64,000 nucleotides of DNA from an uncultured Planococcus sp. GTDB taxonomy: Bacteria > Bacillota > Bacilli > Bacillales_A > Planococcaceae. Location: contig CANLRI010000002.1 of the NCBI GenBank assembly GCA_947493585.1, forward strand, positions 186,001 to 250,000. The letters run 5' to 3'. Positions 55,211-63,937 of the stretch are shown here, piece by piece; within the stretch, counting starts at the first letter, position 1; every line of letters begins with the position of its first letter. The notes under the pieces are model-generated. The model ran no database searches. It saw only the letters and a list, made by a program, of their open reading frames with translations, and was not told the DNA's origin. The position numbers were made by a program, and so were the translations under genes.

Positions 55211-55565
55211 GGGGATCCCTCCGTTCATGGTTTTTATACTGAACTTAACAGAAAATTTATCGATTATCAATAAATGAATATTGAAAAGCGATACATTAGA
55301 GGCTTTATAGTGATAGTTTAATAAAGAAAATATAAGATCGAGGACTCATTATGTAATCAGATTTTTGGCTAGCGAAATATTAGCCTTTACGAAGGTGACA
55401 GTAATACTGCGAGCGCTATTAAATTATCAGTACAAATAGGTAGAATTTCTTCGGTGATTTGAATCTTTAAAAGTAGTTGGGGAATAAAAGTTTAGGTGAA
55501 GTAAATAAATCGGCACATCTTTTAATTATCTAAGGTGAAGAACTTTTTTAAAAAGTCATAAAAAT
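55211..55565. other. AT-rich gap without a recognisable gene
   Basis: About 350 bases clearly richer in A and T than the surrounding genes, with no supported reading frame on either strand. It begins the AT-rich patch that continues through the gene at 55612-56298 to about 56550. Confidence 0.5.
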
Positions 55566-55597
55566 ACATCTAGCTATGTTTTATTAAGGCTAGATGT
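55566..55597 (-). terminator. Terminator of the AT-rich membrane protein gene
   Basis: ACATCTAGC and GCTAGATGT arms; on the minus strand it is followed by ATTTTTATG. It lies just past the stop at 55612. Confidence 0.65.
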
Positions 55598-55611
55598 AAA
55601 GTTATAGTGTT

Positions 55612-56298
55612 CTAAAATTGAGTCAGTGTATTATAAATAAAAGTGTAATTTTGTACGAGTTGTTGCTTTTCATTTTTATTTTCAAAAATTAACCGATCTA
55701 AATATACTTCGTTTAGTAAACTTGCCAAGTAGAGTTGCCTGTCAGCCTTTGTATTAATAAAAATTTCAGCAAAAGCATTTAAAAAAACGTGAAGTCCAAA
55801 ACTTAGTACAAAGAACATACTAAACAAAGCAACTATTAATGTTAAGTCTCCTTCATAGTCTTGATAAATAAAAGTTGATAAGAGAATTACAACGGGGAGT
55901 ACCAAGTTGAGAAAAGGAATTAGATTAAATGACTTTCTTGATTTACTCCCTGCTATTTCCATTTGTATTGCTAATTCTTTAATTTGAGAAGAGTGATTGA
56001 TATTTCTTTCTTTCGTAAGAAATTCAAACATAGACTCCTTTTCTTTCGGTCTGGCTTCAATTTCATGGGATAGCATTAATGAATCTATCTTTTTTATTAC
56101 TAAAAAAAGTCCAATAGATAATAGTAATAAACCAATGATATATACTAAGCGAGCATTTATCATGAAAGCGATAGTATCTGCTATCATTAATCCGATAACA
56201 GTGAAAAAAATAAAACTCCATTTTTTCCCTATGATATGGTAACCTCTTTTTTGTTCTAAATTTTTATTATAACGATACTCATAAATTTCTCTTATCAA
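55612..56298 (-). CDS. AT-rich membrane protein of unknown function
   Basis: A 228-residue protein with about four membrane segments: two near the N-terminus (WSFIFFTVIGLMIADTIAF, LVYIIGLLLLSIGLFLVI) and two after residue 125 (LIPFLNLVLPVVILLSTFIY, LIVALFSMFFVLSFGLHVFL), with a lysine-rich loop between. The TTG start is six bases after GGAGGG. The codon use is much richer in A and T than that of its neighbours, which suggests recent acquisition. No family is recognised. Confidence 0.7.
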   Translation of the reverse strand: MIREIYEYRYNKNLEQKRGYHIIGKKWSFIFFTVIGLMIADTIAFMINARLVYIIGLLLLSIGLFLVIKKIDSLMLSHEIEARPKEKESMFEFLTKERNINHSSQIKELAIQMEIAGSKSRKSFNLIPFLNLVLPVVILLSTFIYQDYEGDLTLIVALFSMFFVLSFGLHVFLNAFAEIFINTKADRQLYLASLLNEVYLDRLIFENKNEKQQLVQNYTFIYNTLTQF

Positions 56299-56550
56299 TA
56301 GACTCCCTCCAGATAATTATCTAAATTTCTAATACGTATAAGGTTAGAAATAGATTCAAATTAGAAGTAAAATTTTCAAAAAAATTATTCGTGTTAAAAA
56401 CTCCTCTCAAAAATCTAATCTAATTACCTGTAGCGTAAAGGATGAATTTCTAATAGTGAAATCACATCTTTAAATTCTTTCTTGAAAACTATTATTTATA
56501 CCTATTGATAATTAATTAACATTTATTAGCTAAATTGGAGGTAATAAAAT

Positions 56551-57009
56551 ATGAAGTCGTCGAGTCGAAAAGAAATGATGGACCGCCTAGATTCCTTCAT
56601 CGGCACTTGGGCAATCGAAGTGTTTCACCCAGAGCTTCAACCAACGTCGATTACCGGAGAGACAAGTTTCGAATGGCTGGACGAGCGCTATGTTATTCAA
56701 CGCATAAAAATCAACAAGCCTGAATTTCCGAGCAGCATGATCATCTATGATTGGGACGATGCGAAAGGGCAATACGTGCAGCATTATTTTGATTCGCGCG
56801 GAGTGACCCGTTTGTATGAAATGAGTTTTGAAAAAGGGATCTGGAAGTTGTGGCGGACCACGCCCGATTTCTCACCGCTCGATTTCCATCAGCGTTTCAG
56901 CGGCACAGTGAATAGAGCGGGAAACCTTATCGAAAGTTCCTGGGAACAATCAGCAGACGGTAGTCAGTGGGAGCACGATTTCAGGCTTGTTTATAAAAGA
57001 AAAGCTTAA
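56551..57009 (+). CDS. DUF1579-like lipocalin-fold protein
   Basis: A 152-residue cytoplasmic protein. The N-terminal LDSFIGTWAIEVFHPE has the GTW pattern of lipocalin/FABP-like barrels, followed by alternating strands (TSFEWLDERYVIQRIKI, MIIYDWDDAKGQYVQHYFDS). It resembles DUF1579/heme-binding-like proteins used as hypothetical small-molecule binders. GGAGG precedes the ATG. Function is unknown. Confidence 0.72.
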   Translation: MKSSSRKEMMDRLDSFIGTWAIEVFHPELQPTSITGETSFEWLDERYVIQRIKINKPEFPSSMIIYDWDDAKGQYVQHYFDSRGVTRLYEMSFEKGIWKLWRTTPDFSPLDFHQRFSGTVNRAGNLIESSWEQSADGSQWEHDFRLVYKRKA

Positions 57010-57016
57010 TTAGACG

Positions 57017-57052
57017 AAAAAACAGCTGTCCCTTTAAGGGCAGCTGTTTTAA
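57017..57052 (+). terminator. Terminator after the lipocalin-like gene
   Basis: AAAACAGCTG and CAGCTGTTTT arms with an inner CCC/GGG stem around TTTAA. Confidence 0.85.
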
Positions 57053-57130
57053 ATTGGCGAATGCCATGATCAGTTGGTGGATCAGCGAACAGTCTTTCAG
57101 TCCGCATTCATGCTGTAAGTGTCGGACGTT

Positions 57131-57568
57131 TCACAGACGGCTTTTAAAATTGTTCAAGGTTTGCTCCATGGAGTTGTTCATCAGTTTTTGGATGATGAGT
57201 TTATTGGCGACTTTGCCTACCAATTTACCGGGCAGTTCATAATTCATGTCCAACGAGATTTCGACACCCTTTCCTTCCGGGATGTAGGTCCAGAATTGAT
57301 CGGATGTGATCGCTCCTTTGACGGTGCCTCTCCATGTATAGCCGCCGCCATCTTTTCCTGTTTCCACGACTTCAACTTCAATCGGCAAGTGCATTCCCAA
57401 CATCGTGTATTTCATGTCCATGGTCGTGCCGGTCTCACCTTGGCCAACCAAGTTTTCGGGTTCTGAAAGGCCGACGTACCATTGGAACCAATCGTTTGGG
57501 TTGATTGCGTAATGGTAAACTTCATCAATCGGCCGGTCAATATAGACGCTTTCTTTGATATTCCACAT
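57131..57568 (-). CDS. SRPBCC (START-like) family protein, second copy
   Basis: A 145-residue paralogue of the protein at 23835-24281: MWNIKESVYIDRPIDEVYHY, WFQWYVGLSEPENLVGQGET and MNNSMEQTLNNFKSRL align throughout. It has the helix-grip fold of polyketide cyclase/CoxG-like ligand carriers. No catalytic residues are assignable. GGAGGAG is upstream of the ATG. Confidence 0.82.
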   Translation of the reverse strand: MWNIKESVYIDRPIDEVYHYAINPNDWFQWYVGLSEPENLVGQGETGTTMDMKYTMLGMHLPIEVEVVETGKDGGGYTWRGTVKGAITSDQFWTYIPEGKGVEISLDMNYELPGKLVGKVANKLIIQKLMNNSMEQTLNNFKSRL

Positions 57569-57950
57569 ACCATGCTCCTCCTCATTCGTGCTCCGGGTAC
57601 GGGAAGTGAGGTTCGAATCAAACTTCGCCTCATAGGTGTTGAAACGATGCGGGAAATCTTTTTGCCGATCACAACTGATGCTAAAACAATCGCCAATTCT
57701 TCAAAAAGGATTTGATGAATGCGCAACGATAGAAAATAATACGAGTTCATTGTGAGATAAATTAGGCACTACTATTATATTGGAAAGAGAGCTAAATTAC
57801 AATTAATTAATAGAATATTCAATCTAATTAGAATGCATCGACTCCTCTCAACTTGGGACAGGAAGGACTTTAAAAACTTCTTCTCGAATATGATTGAAAA
57901 GATGGTTTCAGTCCAAACACGCAATGAAAACCATGGCAGGAGGAAACACA
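57569..57950. other. Gap between the SRPBCC gene and the epimerase
   Basis: About 380 bases. Neither strand gives a supported gene; the part near 57750-57830 is rich in A and T and contains ATTAATTAAT, as expected for promoters, but no well-spaced -35/-10 pair stands out. Confidence 0.4.
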
Positions 57951-58976
57951 ATGAAAATATTGATTCTCGGCGGTACCCGGTTTTTGGGCCGATTTCTTAC
58001 AGAGTCAGCGCTAAAGCGCGGGCATGAAGTCACGCTGTTTAACCGCGGAAAGGAAAACCCTGAGCTTTTTCCGGAAATAGAGAAATTGATCGGCGACCGC
58101 GGAGGCGATTTGTCTGCGCTGGAAGATGGCGAGTGGGATGCGGTTATTGATACATGCGGTTTTGTGCCGCGTGTGGTCCGCGAATCGGCGAAGCTTCTCG
58201 CAGAACGCGCCAGGCATTATATCTTTATCTCCAGTGCTTCTGTTTACGATGAATTGGAGAGCCCGGGTATCGACGAGCATCATCCCGTTGGCCAGTTGGC
58301 CCTGTCGGAAGCGGAAGACATGACGACAGGCATGACCAATCCGCCGAATAATGAATATTACGGCGAGCTGAAATTTTTATGTGAACAGGAAGTCGAGCGG
58401 CAATTTCCCGGACGTAGCCTCATAATCCGCCCTGGGCTGATCGTCGGACCATATGATTTCACAGGTCGTTTCAGCTATTGGGTCAATCGCGTCGCAAAGG
58501 GCGGCGCGGTACTTGCGCCTGGCCGCAAAGACAAACACATCCAGTTTATCGATGTCCGGGATTTGGCAGAGTGGATCATCCGTATGATCGAACAACAGAA
58601 CAATGGCGTTTTCAACGCCGCCGGGCCTGAATCGGCTTTGACGATGGAATCGTTTTTAGTAGAATGCAAAAGAGCATTGAACAGCAATGCGGAATTTCTG
58701 TGGCTGGACGAAGCGTTTCTTCTTGAAAACGAGGTCGGCTATTGGATGGAACTGCCTTTATGGATTCCGGACAGCGAACAGATGGAGGGCTTCTTGTCGC
58801 TTGATATCGATAAAGCACTTAAGGCCGGTCTCGCGTTCCGCCCACTTGCTGAAACCATCCGCGATACGCGTGACTGGGAGCTCGGCCAAAAAGCACGGGA
58901 GCGCAAAGCGGGGCTTGATAACGACAAAGAACGCACGGTGCTGGAAAAATGGAAATCGAGAAAAGCCAATACTTGA
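57951..58976 (+). CDS. NAD-dependent epimerase/dehydratase family protein
   Basis: A 341-residue extended short-chain dehydrogenase. The N-terminal ILILGGTRFLGRFLTESALK has the GGTRFLG variant of the Rossmann motif, HYIFISSASVYDEL gives the central strand, and YYGELKFLCEQ is the YxxxK pair near residue 143. This subgroup (related to plant CSP41-like proteins) has no settled substrate. CAGGAGG is seven bases before the chosen ATG. Confidence 0.85.
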   Translation: MKILILGGTRFLGRFLTESALKRGHEVTLFNRGKENPELFPEIEKLIGDRGGDLSALEDGEWDAVIDTCGFVPRVVRESAKLLAERARHYIFISSASVYDELESPGIDEHHPVGQLALSEAEDMTTGMTNPPNNEYYGELKFLCEQEVERQFPGRSLIIRPGLIVGPYDFTGRFSYWVNRVAKGGAVLAPGRKDKHIQFIDVRDLAEWIIRMIEQQNNGVFNAAGPESALTMESFLVECKRALNSNAEFLWLDEAFLLENEVGYWMELPLWIPDSEQMEGFLSLDIDKALKAGLAFRPLAETIRDTRDWELGQKARERKAGLDNDKERTVLEKWKSRKANT

Positions 58977-59035
58977 ATATCAGCTCGTTTACGTACCGAT
59001 CAAAAGACATGCTTTTTTCCGGTACTTCTTCCAAA

Positions 59036-59061
59036 GTTTAACGGTAATTCATTGCGGGAAA
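59036..59061 (+). promoter_or_regulatory. SigB-type promoter
   Basis: GTTTAA (59036-59041), a 14-base spacer and GGGAAA (59056-59061) fit the SigB consensus GTTTAA-N12-14-GGGWAW, 57 bases before a general-stress-protein-like gene. Confidence 0.75.
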
Positions 59062-59117
59062 CTAAGAGACTGTACTTAGTTAAGCGCAAGTTACTTATTG
59101 AATGGAGGAAAAATAAC

Positions 59118-59627
59118 ATGTCACAACAAAATACACATGACGAAGCAGTGGAAACGGTTAAAGACCTCATCAAGGATATCAAAGTCGCGATGATGACAAC
59201 GGTCGTAGACGGCAAGCCCGTGTCGCGCCCGATGCAAACGCAGGAGACTGAGTTCGATGGCGATTTATGGTTCGTAACCTTGAAAGACACCGATAAATAT
59301 GAGGAGATTGCGTCGAACCCGACGGTCAATTTGGCGTATGCCGGAAAATCTTACGTCTCCGTCAGCGGGACAGCTGAATTTATGGAAGACTTGGAGCGCA
59401 AGAAGAAATATTGGAACCCGATTTTTGATAAAATGCTGGAGACTAGCTACGACGACCCGAACGTGGTGCTGATCAAAGTGACGCCGGAAACTGCGGAATA
59501 TTGGGAGTCGGGCAATACGCTGAAAACGGTGAAGAAGTTTGCGCAGAAATTGACGAGCAAAGATTCCGTAGATGATAATGACGGTGAACTGAACGATACC
59601 GTCGATTTCAACAAGTCGAATAAATAA
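59118..59627 (+). CDS. Pyridoxamine 5'-phosphate oxidase-like general stress protein
   Basis: A 169-residue flavin-binding split-barrel protein like B. subtilis YdaG (general stress protein 26). VKDLIKDIKVAMMTTVVDGK and PVSRPMQTQETEFDGDLWFV are characteristic, as is NVVLIKVTPETAEYWES near residue 125. It probably binds FMN or a related cofactor; the reaction is unknown. GGAGG is nine bases before the ATG, and a SigB-type promoter precedes it, matching the stress role. Confidence 0.88.
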   Translation: MSQQNTHDEAVETVKDLIKDIKVAMMTTVVDGKPVSRPMQTQETEFDGDLWFVTLKDTDKYEEIASNPTVNLAYAGKSYVSVSGTAEFMEDLERKKKYWNPIFDKMLETSYDDPNVVLIKVTPETAEYWESGNTLKTVKKFAQKLTSKDSVDDNDGELNDTVDFNKSNK

Positions 59628-59757
59628 TTGAAATCACAGACTAAACAGCATCCGCTTCTAATGGCATGCTGTTTTTTATTGACGGACCATTATGATAAAC
59701 TTAAAGAAGAAATGGATGATAGTGGAAGATGGATTGAATTTCACAAGGAGGGCTTAA

Positions 59758-60012
59758 ATGAAGAAAAGCTTTGAATTCACACATGAAGGCCGACATATCG
59801 TCATTGAAAATCGATGGTTTGAAGGCGAAAAGTTATTTGTGGACGGCCAATTGCAGGATGAAAATCTGGGACTCAGTTTTGGCGGGGAGTTGAACGGCAA
59901 ACTGAAAACCACAGAAGGCATAAAAGACTTGAAAGCCACTGTCGGCGGTTTTTTCACGATCGAGTGCAAAGTGTTCGTCGATCACCAATTGGCTTACTCC
60001 AGCAAGGCGTAA
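59758..60012 (+). CDS. Small conserved-looking protein of unknown function
   Basis: An 84-residue protein that looks all-beta: FEFTHEGRHIVIENRWFEGE, LFVDGQLQDENLG and KDLKATVGGFFTIECKVFVD read as alternating strands. A clean GGAGGG site six bases before the ATG supports it. I recognise no family. Confidence 0.7.
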   Translation: MKKSFEFTHEGRHIVIENRWFEGEKLFVDGQLQDENLGLSFGGELNGKLKTTEGIKDLKATVGGFFTIECKVFVDHQLAYSSKA

Positions 60013-60069
60013 AAAATTCAATAGCTTAATTTGAGATGAGAAAAATTACAATGAAAGGGGTGATATCAG

Positions 60070-60162
60070 ATGGCAATACGTAATCAATTGTCAGCGTCAG
60101 GAACAACTCACGCAAAGCTTGTATGGAATGGCGATCCTTTGTGTGGGGCAAGCAAGAATTGA
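60070..60162 (+). CDS. 30-residue upstream ORF, possible leader peptide of the FusB-like gene
   Basis: ATG GCA ATA through AAG AAT TGA encodes 30 residues starting MAIRNQLSASG and ending LCGASKN, after a GAAAGGGG site. It lies 77 bases before the FusB-like gene. A hairpin (GGCGAT/ATCGCC) spans its end, and a second one (60197-60228) covers the ribosome site of the next gene. A regulatory leader fits better than an independent protein, but neither is proven. Confidence 0.45.
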   Translation: MAIRNQLSASGTTHAKLVWNGDPLCGASKN

Positions 60163-60196
60163 ATCGCCCATCACGCGTCATTTCAGCACATGGCTT

Positions 60197-60230
60197 CCTT
60201 ATTCAATAAAAGAATCTACTTTATAAGGAG
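60197..60230 (+). promoter_or_regulatory. Hairpin hiding the ribosome site of the FusB-like gene
   Basis: CCTTAT (60197-60202) can pair with ATAAGG (60223-60228), extended by CT/AG with a one-base bulge, so that AAGGAG (60225-60230) would be closed. With the short ORF upstream this is the layout of translational attenuation. Confidence 0.4.
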
Positions 60231-60239
60231 TGTCTTACA

Positions 60240-60926
60240 ATGACGCAAACAGAACAGAACCGTGCTGAGAACAACATCGCTGGCAGACGGGTGGAAGCAT
60301 TTATCCGTAATGACCAGTTTAACTTTATCAAAAACCAGGCAAGCATTCTGGTCCAGGGCAAGGCGACGAGCAGCGACCGGGAAGTACTTGCTGTGCTGAG
60401 GCATTTAGCGCAGGAAAAGGTTTTCGATTTGTTTCCGGCAGCTACTGAAGAACAGGAATCGGTGTTGGGGCAATTGAAAAACATAGCAGATCAAGCGCAA
60501 GCCGATGCTTATTTGGAACAGTTGGAACATTATCTTGTGCCGTTCAAACAAGTCTCGCCGGCAGGATTGAAGAAGCTATTCCCGAAAGCGAAAAAACTGA
60601 AAGGGCCGAATCTAGAGTCACTGGACTTTAACCGCACATCGTATTTGGGATGGATTGAAAGTTCAAATTTGATGTATTTGGTAACGGAACAAGAGGGGCA
60701 ATTGCAGGGGATTCATGGAAGCTTCACGCGCAGTTCGAAACAAGGCATCTGCACGGTTTGCAACCGCCATAGCGATGTCGGCATGTTCATCGCGAAAACG
60801 AAAGGGTCCACTCAGGATCAATTCATCAAGCGCGGAAATTATATTTGCCAAGACAGCGGCGCCTGCAATGAAAACACCGACAGCTTGGAACGTTTGGCAA
60901 AATTCGTCAGACGGCTGCAAAAATAA
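60240..60926 (+). CDS. FusB/FusC-family EF-G-binding protein
   Basis: A 228-residue protein of the family that frees elongation factor G from the ribosome; FusB and FusC members give fusidic acid resistance, while chromosomal relatives may do little of this. The N-terminal helical half starts GRRVEAFIRNDQFNFIKNQA. The C-terminal treble-clef zinc site shows ICTVCNRHSDVGMFIAKTKG and GNYICQDSGACNENT, giving four cysteines. AAGGAG is nine bases before the ATG. Confidence 0.88.
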   Translation: MTQTEQNRAENNIAGRRVEAFIRNDQFNFIKNQASILVQGKATSSDREVLAVLRHLAQEKVFDLFPAATEEQESVLGQLKNIADQAQADAYLEQLEHYLVPFKQVSPAGLKKLFPKAKKLKGPNLESLDFNRTSYLGWIESSNLMYLVTEQEGQLQGIHGSFTRSSKQGICTVCNRHSDVGMFIAKTKGSTQDQFIKRGNYICQDSGACNENTDSLERLAKFVRRLQK

Positions 60927-60933
60927 ATGAATC

Positions 60934-60967
60934 AAAAGCTCCTCTGGCAAACGCTGGGGGAGCTTTT
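60934..60967 (+). terminator. Terminator after the FusB-like gene
   Basis: AAAAGCTCC and GGAGCTTTT arms around a 16-base loop. Confidence 0.72.
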
Positions 60968-61121
60968 GGTATAAAAAACTTCTGACTTTCAACGGCAGAA
61001 GCGGTGTGAAATATCTGGGATGGGGGTACTTTATCTGTAATTACGAACTCTGCCACTGCTGCCGGCGCACCGCATCTGGTTTATGTCAAAACCAATTGTG
61101 TTGTTGGAGAGGGTGGGTTCG

Positions 61122-62354
61122 ATGGAACCGGAACACAATAAAACAGCGTTCAGCCTTGCCGCTTCCTGGTTCATGAAATGGGTGTTGAACAATAAAGCGG
61201 TATCTGTGCTGATCATTTTGTTATTGATTCAATTGAATATTCTATTGGTGCCGAGAATCAGCTTCATTTTCGAGCCGCTTGTGGCCTTGTTCGGCGTCAT
61301 GGGATTGCCGCTCATCATGGCTGGAGTCCTGTATTATCTTCTCAATCCGTTGATCGACTGGATGGAGACGAAGAAAATTCATCGCATCGGGGCGATTTCC
61401 ATCGTGCTCATTGCGATCATCGGCCTGATCGTCTGGGGAATCGCAACATTGATTCCCGTAATCCGTGAGCAGACCATCAGCCTGCTGGACAATTGGCGGG
61501 AGTATGTGGACCGTTTCATCGCACAAGTTGACGCGTTCTTCCAGAATGATTTGCTATCGAGGCTCCAGGTGCAGTTGACTGGAGGGGAAGGCGATTTATC
61601 GACGTCGATTACAGAACAGGCCGATGAAGTGGTGGGCACGACTGTCAGCGGAATCGGCAATGTCTTCGGAATCGTGTCGACGACTGTGTTGGCGTTGATC
61701 ACGACGCCCTTTGTCTTGTTCTATTTGCTGAAAGACGGCCATCATCTGCCGTATCACATCATGAAATTCGTGCCCTCGCGCATGCGGGAGCAGACGTATC
61801 AGCTGCTGCGTGAAATGAATATGCAGATCAGCCAATACATCCGCGGCCAGCTGCTCGTCGCATTCTTCGTCGGTTTGATGTTCTGGATCGGCTTGAGCAT
61901 CATTGGCCTCGAATACGCATTGACGCTTGGGATACTGGCAGGCGCATTAAATTTGATTCCGTTCTTGGGAACGTTTATCGCCGTCATCCCGATTGTCGTC
62001 ATTGCCATTGTGTTGCATTCTCCGTTGATGTTGTTAAAAGTATTGGCTGTCTTCACAATTGAGCAAACACTGGAAGGGCGTGTGGTGCAGCCGCTTGTTC
62101 TCGGAAGCAGCTTGAATATTCATCCGGTCACGATCATCGCGGTCCTTTTGACAGCGGGGAGTTTGTTCGGGCTGCCCGGAGTGATTCTCGGTATCCCGGC
62201 TTATGCTGTGCTTAAAGTAGTGTTGGTTCATTTGTTCACGTGGTACCAATCCTATACGGGCATGTATGCCGATGATTACAATCCGGCCCCGAAGCCTTTG
62301 GTTTCCGAAAAGAAAAAGAAGAAGCTGCTGAAGCGGAAGAAGAAAATGACTTAG
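61122..62354 (+). CDS. AI-2E family transporter
   Basis: A 410-residue membrane protein with about eight hydrophobic segments. The family core ITTPFVLFYLLKDGHHLPYH lies near residue 200 and SQYIRGQLLVAFFVGLMFWI near 240; GALNLIPFLGTFIAVIPIVV and HPVTIIAVLLTAGSLFGLPG follow. Family members include the Na+/H+ antiporter-like and AI-2 exporter-like proteins, and the cargo cannot be read here. A lysine-rich tail (EKKKKKLLKRKKKMT) ends it. I start at MEPEHNKT, eight bases after GAGAGGG. Confidence 0.88.
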   Translation: MEPEHNKTAFSLAASWFMKWVLNNKAVSVLIILLLIQLNILLVPRISFIFEPLVALFGVMGLPLIMAGVLYYLLNPLIDWMETKKIHRIGAISIVLIAIIGLIVWGIATLIPVIREQTISLLDNWREYVDRFIAQVDAFFQNDLLSRLQVQLTGGEGDLSTSITEQADEVVGTTVSGIGNVFGIVSTTVLALITTPFVLFYLLKDGHHLPYHIMKFVPSRMREQTYQLLREMNMQISQYIRGQLLVAFFVGLMFWIGLSIIGLEYALTLGILAGALNLIPFLGTFIAVIPIVVIAIVLHSPLMLLKVLAVFTIEQTLEGRVVQPLVLGSSLNIHPVTIIAVLLTAGSLFGLPGVILGIPAYAVLKVVLVHLFTWYQSYTGMYADDYNPAPKPLVSEKKKKKLLKRKKKMT

Positions 62355-62386
62355 TTTTCAACAAGCGATGGAGCGGTCGCGCAGGC

Positions 62387-62417
62387 AAAAAAATCCCGGC
62401 CATGAGAACTTGGCCGG
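62387..62417 (-). terminator. Terminator of the sulfurtransferase gene
   Basis: CCGGCCA and TGGCCGG arms; on the minus strand a run of seven T follows. Confidence 0.78.
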
Positions 62418-62430
62418 AAGTGTTCTATTA

Positions 62431-63306
62431 TTAGCGGATATCGCTTTTGACGACTGGGCAGGATGGGTCGCTTGTCCATTCATTCATCGAGCCGTCGTAT
62501 ACGGCAACATTGGGTTGCCCGAGTTTGTTCAGCATCAAGGCATTCCAGGTTGCAGCGATACCACCCCCGCAATAGGTAATGACTTTTTTGGTGGAATCGA
62601 GTGCACCAGTCTGTTCGAACGCCGCACGCAATTGTTCATCATCGTGTAATGCTTTTGACTGTTCATCCGCATGAACACCGAAAAAGACATTGTGGCTGCT
62701 TGGAATGTGGCTGTCTCGAAACTCTTCCGGCGACAAGCTGTCGATAAGGACGGTTTGTTCGTCATCGATGGCTTTTTGGACGTCTTCTTTTGTGGCGAGC
62801 ATTTCGCTGCGCCGCTCTCCAGTGAAGCTAGCTTTTGGATAAGCTACTTGGTCTGTCGATAAGTCACGGCCTTCCGCTTGCCATTTCTGCAAGCCGCCTT
62901 CTAAAATTGTGATTTGGTCGAATCCTTCATAGCGCAGTTGCCACGCAAGTCGCGACGCCCAGTACGAAGCAGCGACTGATTCTCCGACGAGCGCGTTTTG
63001 ATCATAGACGACGGTACGCGTGCCGTCGCCGATGCCGAGCTCAGTCATTTTGTCGATAAATGAGTCGCGCGGCGGCACCGTGAACGGCAAATCTGAATTG
63101 CTGTCCGTCAACTCGCCGAGCAAGTCGGCATACACCGCTCCCGGAATATGGCCTTGGGCAAAAGATTCTTTGCCGGATTCGACATTAGGCGGCCCACCGG
63201 CTTCCGGAAATTTCATGAATACCGTGGCATCCACAATCCGCAAATCCGGATCCTCCAAATGTTCTGCCAGCCAGTCGGTTGTCACGATTAATGGAATATC
63301 ATTCAT
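62431..63306 (-). CDS. Thiosulfate/3-mercaptopyruvate sulfurtransferase (two rhodanese domains)
   Basis: A 291-residue cytoplasmic enzyme that moves sulfane sulfur. The inactive N-terminal rhodanese domain has HIPGAVYADLLGEL and TVVYDQNALVGESVAASYWA; the active C-terminal one has the cysteine loop ITYCGGGIAATWNAL near residue 247. The CGGG loop is closer to 3-mercaptopyruvate sulfurtransferases (CG-type) than to CRxG thiosulfate enzymes, but the substrate is not certain. GGAGG precedes the ATG. Confidence 0.88.
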   Translation of the reverse strand: MNDIPLIVTTDWLAEHLEDPDLRIVDATVFMKFPEAGGPPNVESGKESFAQGHIPGAVYADLLGELTDSNSDLPFTVPPRDSFIDKMTELGIGDGTRTVVYDQNALVGESVAASYWASRLAWQLRYEGFDQITILEGGLQKWQAEGRDLSTDQVAYPKASFTGERRSEMLATKEDVQKAIDDEQTVLIDSLSPEEFRDSHIPSSHNVFFGVHADEQSKALHDDEQLRAAFEQTGALDSTKKVITYCGGGIAATWNALMLNKLGQPNVAVYDGSMNEWTSDPSCPVVKSDIR

Positions 63307-63397
63307 CTAAGAACTCCTCCTTCACGTAATTGTCTTTACTGTACGCCTTTCAAAAGAACTCCGTCAAAAAATAGGTTTGTAAAGGGGGAAGAGGCCC

Positions 63398-63937
63398 ATG
63401 ATATACGCAGCGCTGCTTCGCGGAATCAATGTCGGCGGCAATAATAAAATCAATATGAAAGAACTAAAAGAAGCATTCGAACAAGCAGGCATGTCATCCG
63501 TCAAAACCTATATCAACTCAGGGAATATCGTCTTCAAAGACGACCGTAATAAAGAGCAAGTGACGCTTGTGTCGGAACAGGCGATCTTTGAACATTTCGG
63601 GCTGCGTATCAAGGTGCTGGTGTATTCATTCGACGAATACAGCCGCATTGTACAAGCGGTCCCACTGGAATGGGCCAACGATGAGCACTTGAAAAGCGAT
63701 GTATTGTTTTTATGGGAACAAGCTGACGATGAACATGTGTTGGCGCAATTGCCCTTAAAACCAGATATCGACCGTGTGCAATACGTGCCAGGCGCCATTC
63801 TGTGGTCTGTCGACAGAGGGAATGTAACAAAAAGCGGAATGGCAAAAATCGTAGGCACCAAGCTGTATAAACTGGTCACCGTCCGCAATGTGAATACCGT
63901 CCGGAAGATTTATAAGCTAATGAAGGAACTGGAATGA
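63398..63937 (+). CDS. DUF1697 family protein
   Basis: A 179-residue protein starting MIYAALLRGINVGGNNKINM, then VKTYINSGNIVFKDD, the unmistakable DUF1697 N-terminus; PGAILWSVDRGNVTKSGMAK and TVRNVNTVRKIYKLM close it. The family fold is known but the role is not. Its stop overlaps a following ATG (ATGA). Confidence 0.88.
   Translation: MIYAALLRGINVGGNNKINMKELKEAFEQAGMSSVKTYINSGNIVFKDDRNKEQVTLVSEQAIFEHFGLRIKVLVYSFDEYSRIVQAVPLEWANDEHLKSDVLFLWEQADDEHVLAQLPLKPDIDRVQYVPGAILWSVDRGNVTKSGMAKIVGTKLYKLVTVRNVNTVRKIYKLMKELE

Noticed and set aside
57482..57715. 77-codon open frame overlapping the start of the SRPBCC gene
   Set aside because: No ribosome site, no family resemblance, and half of it is antisense to a confident gene.
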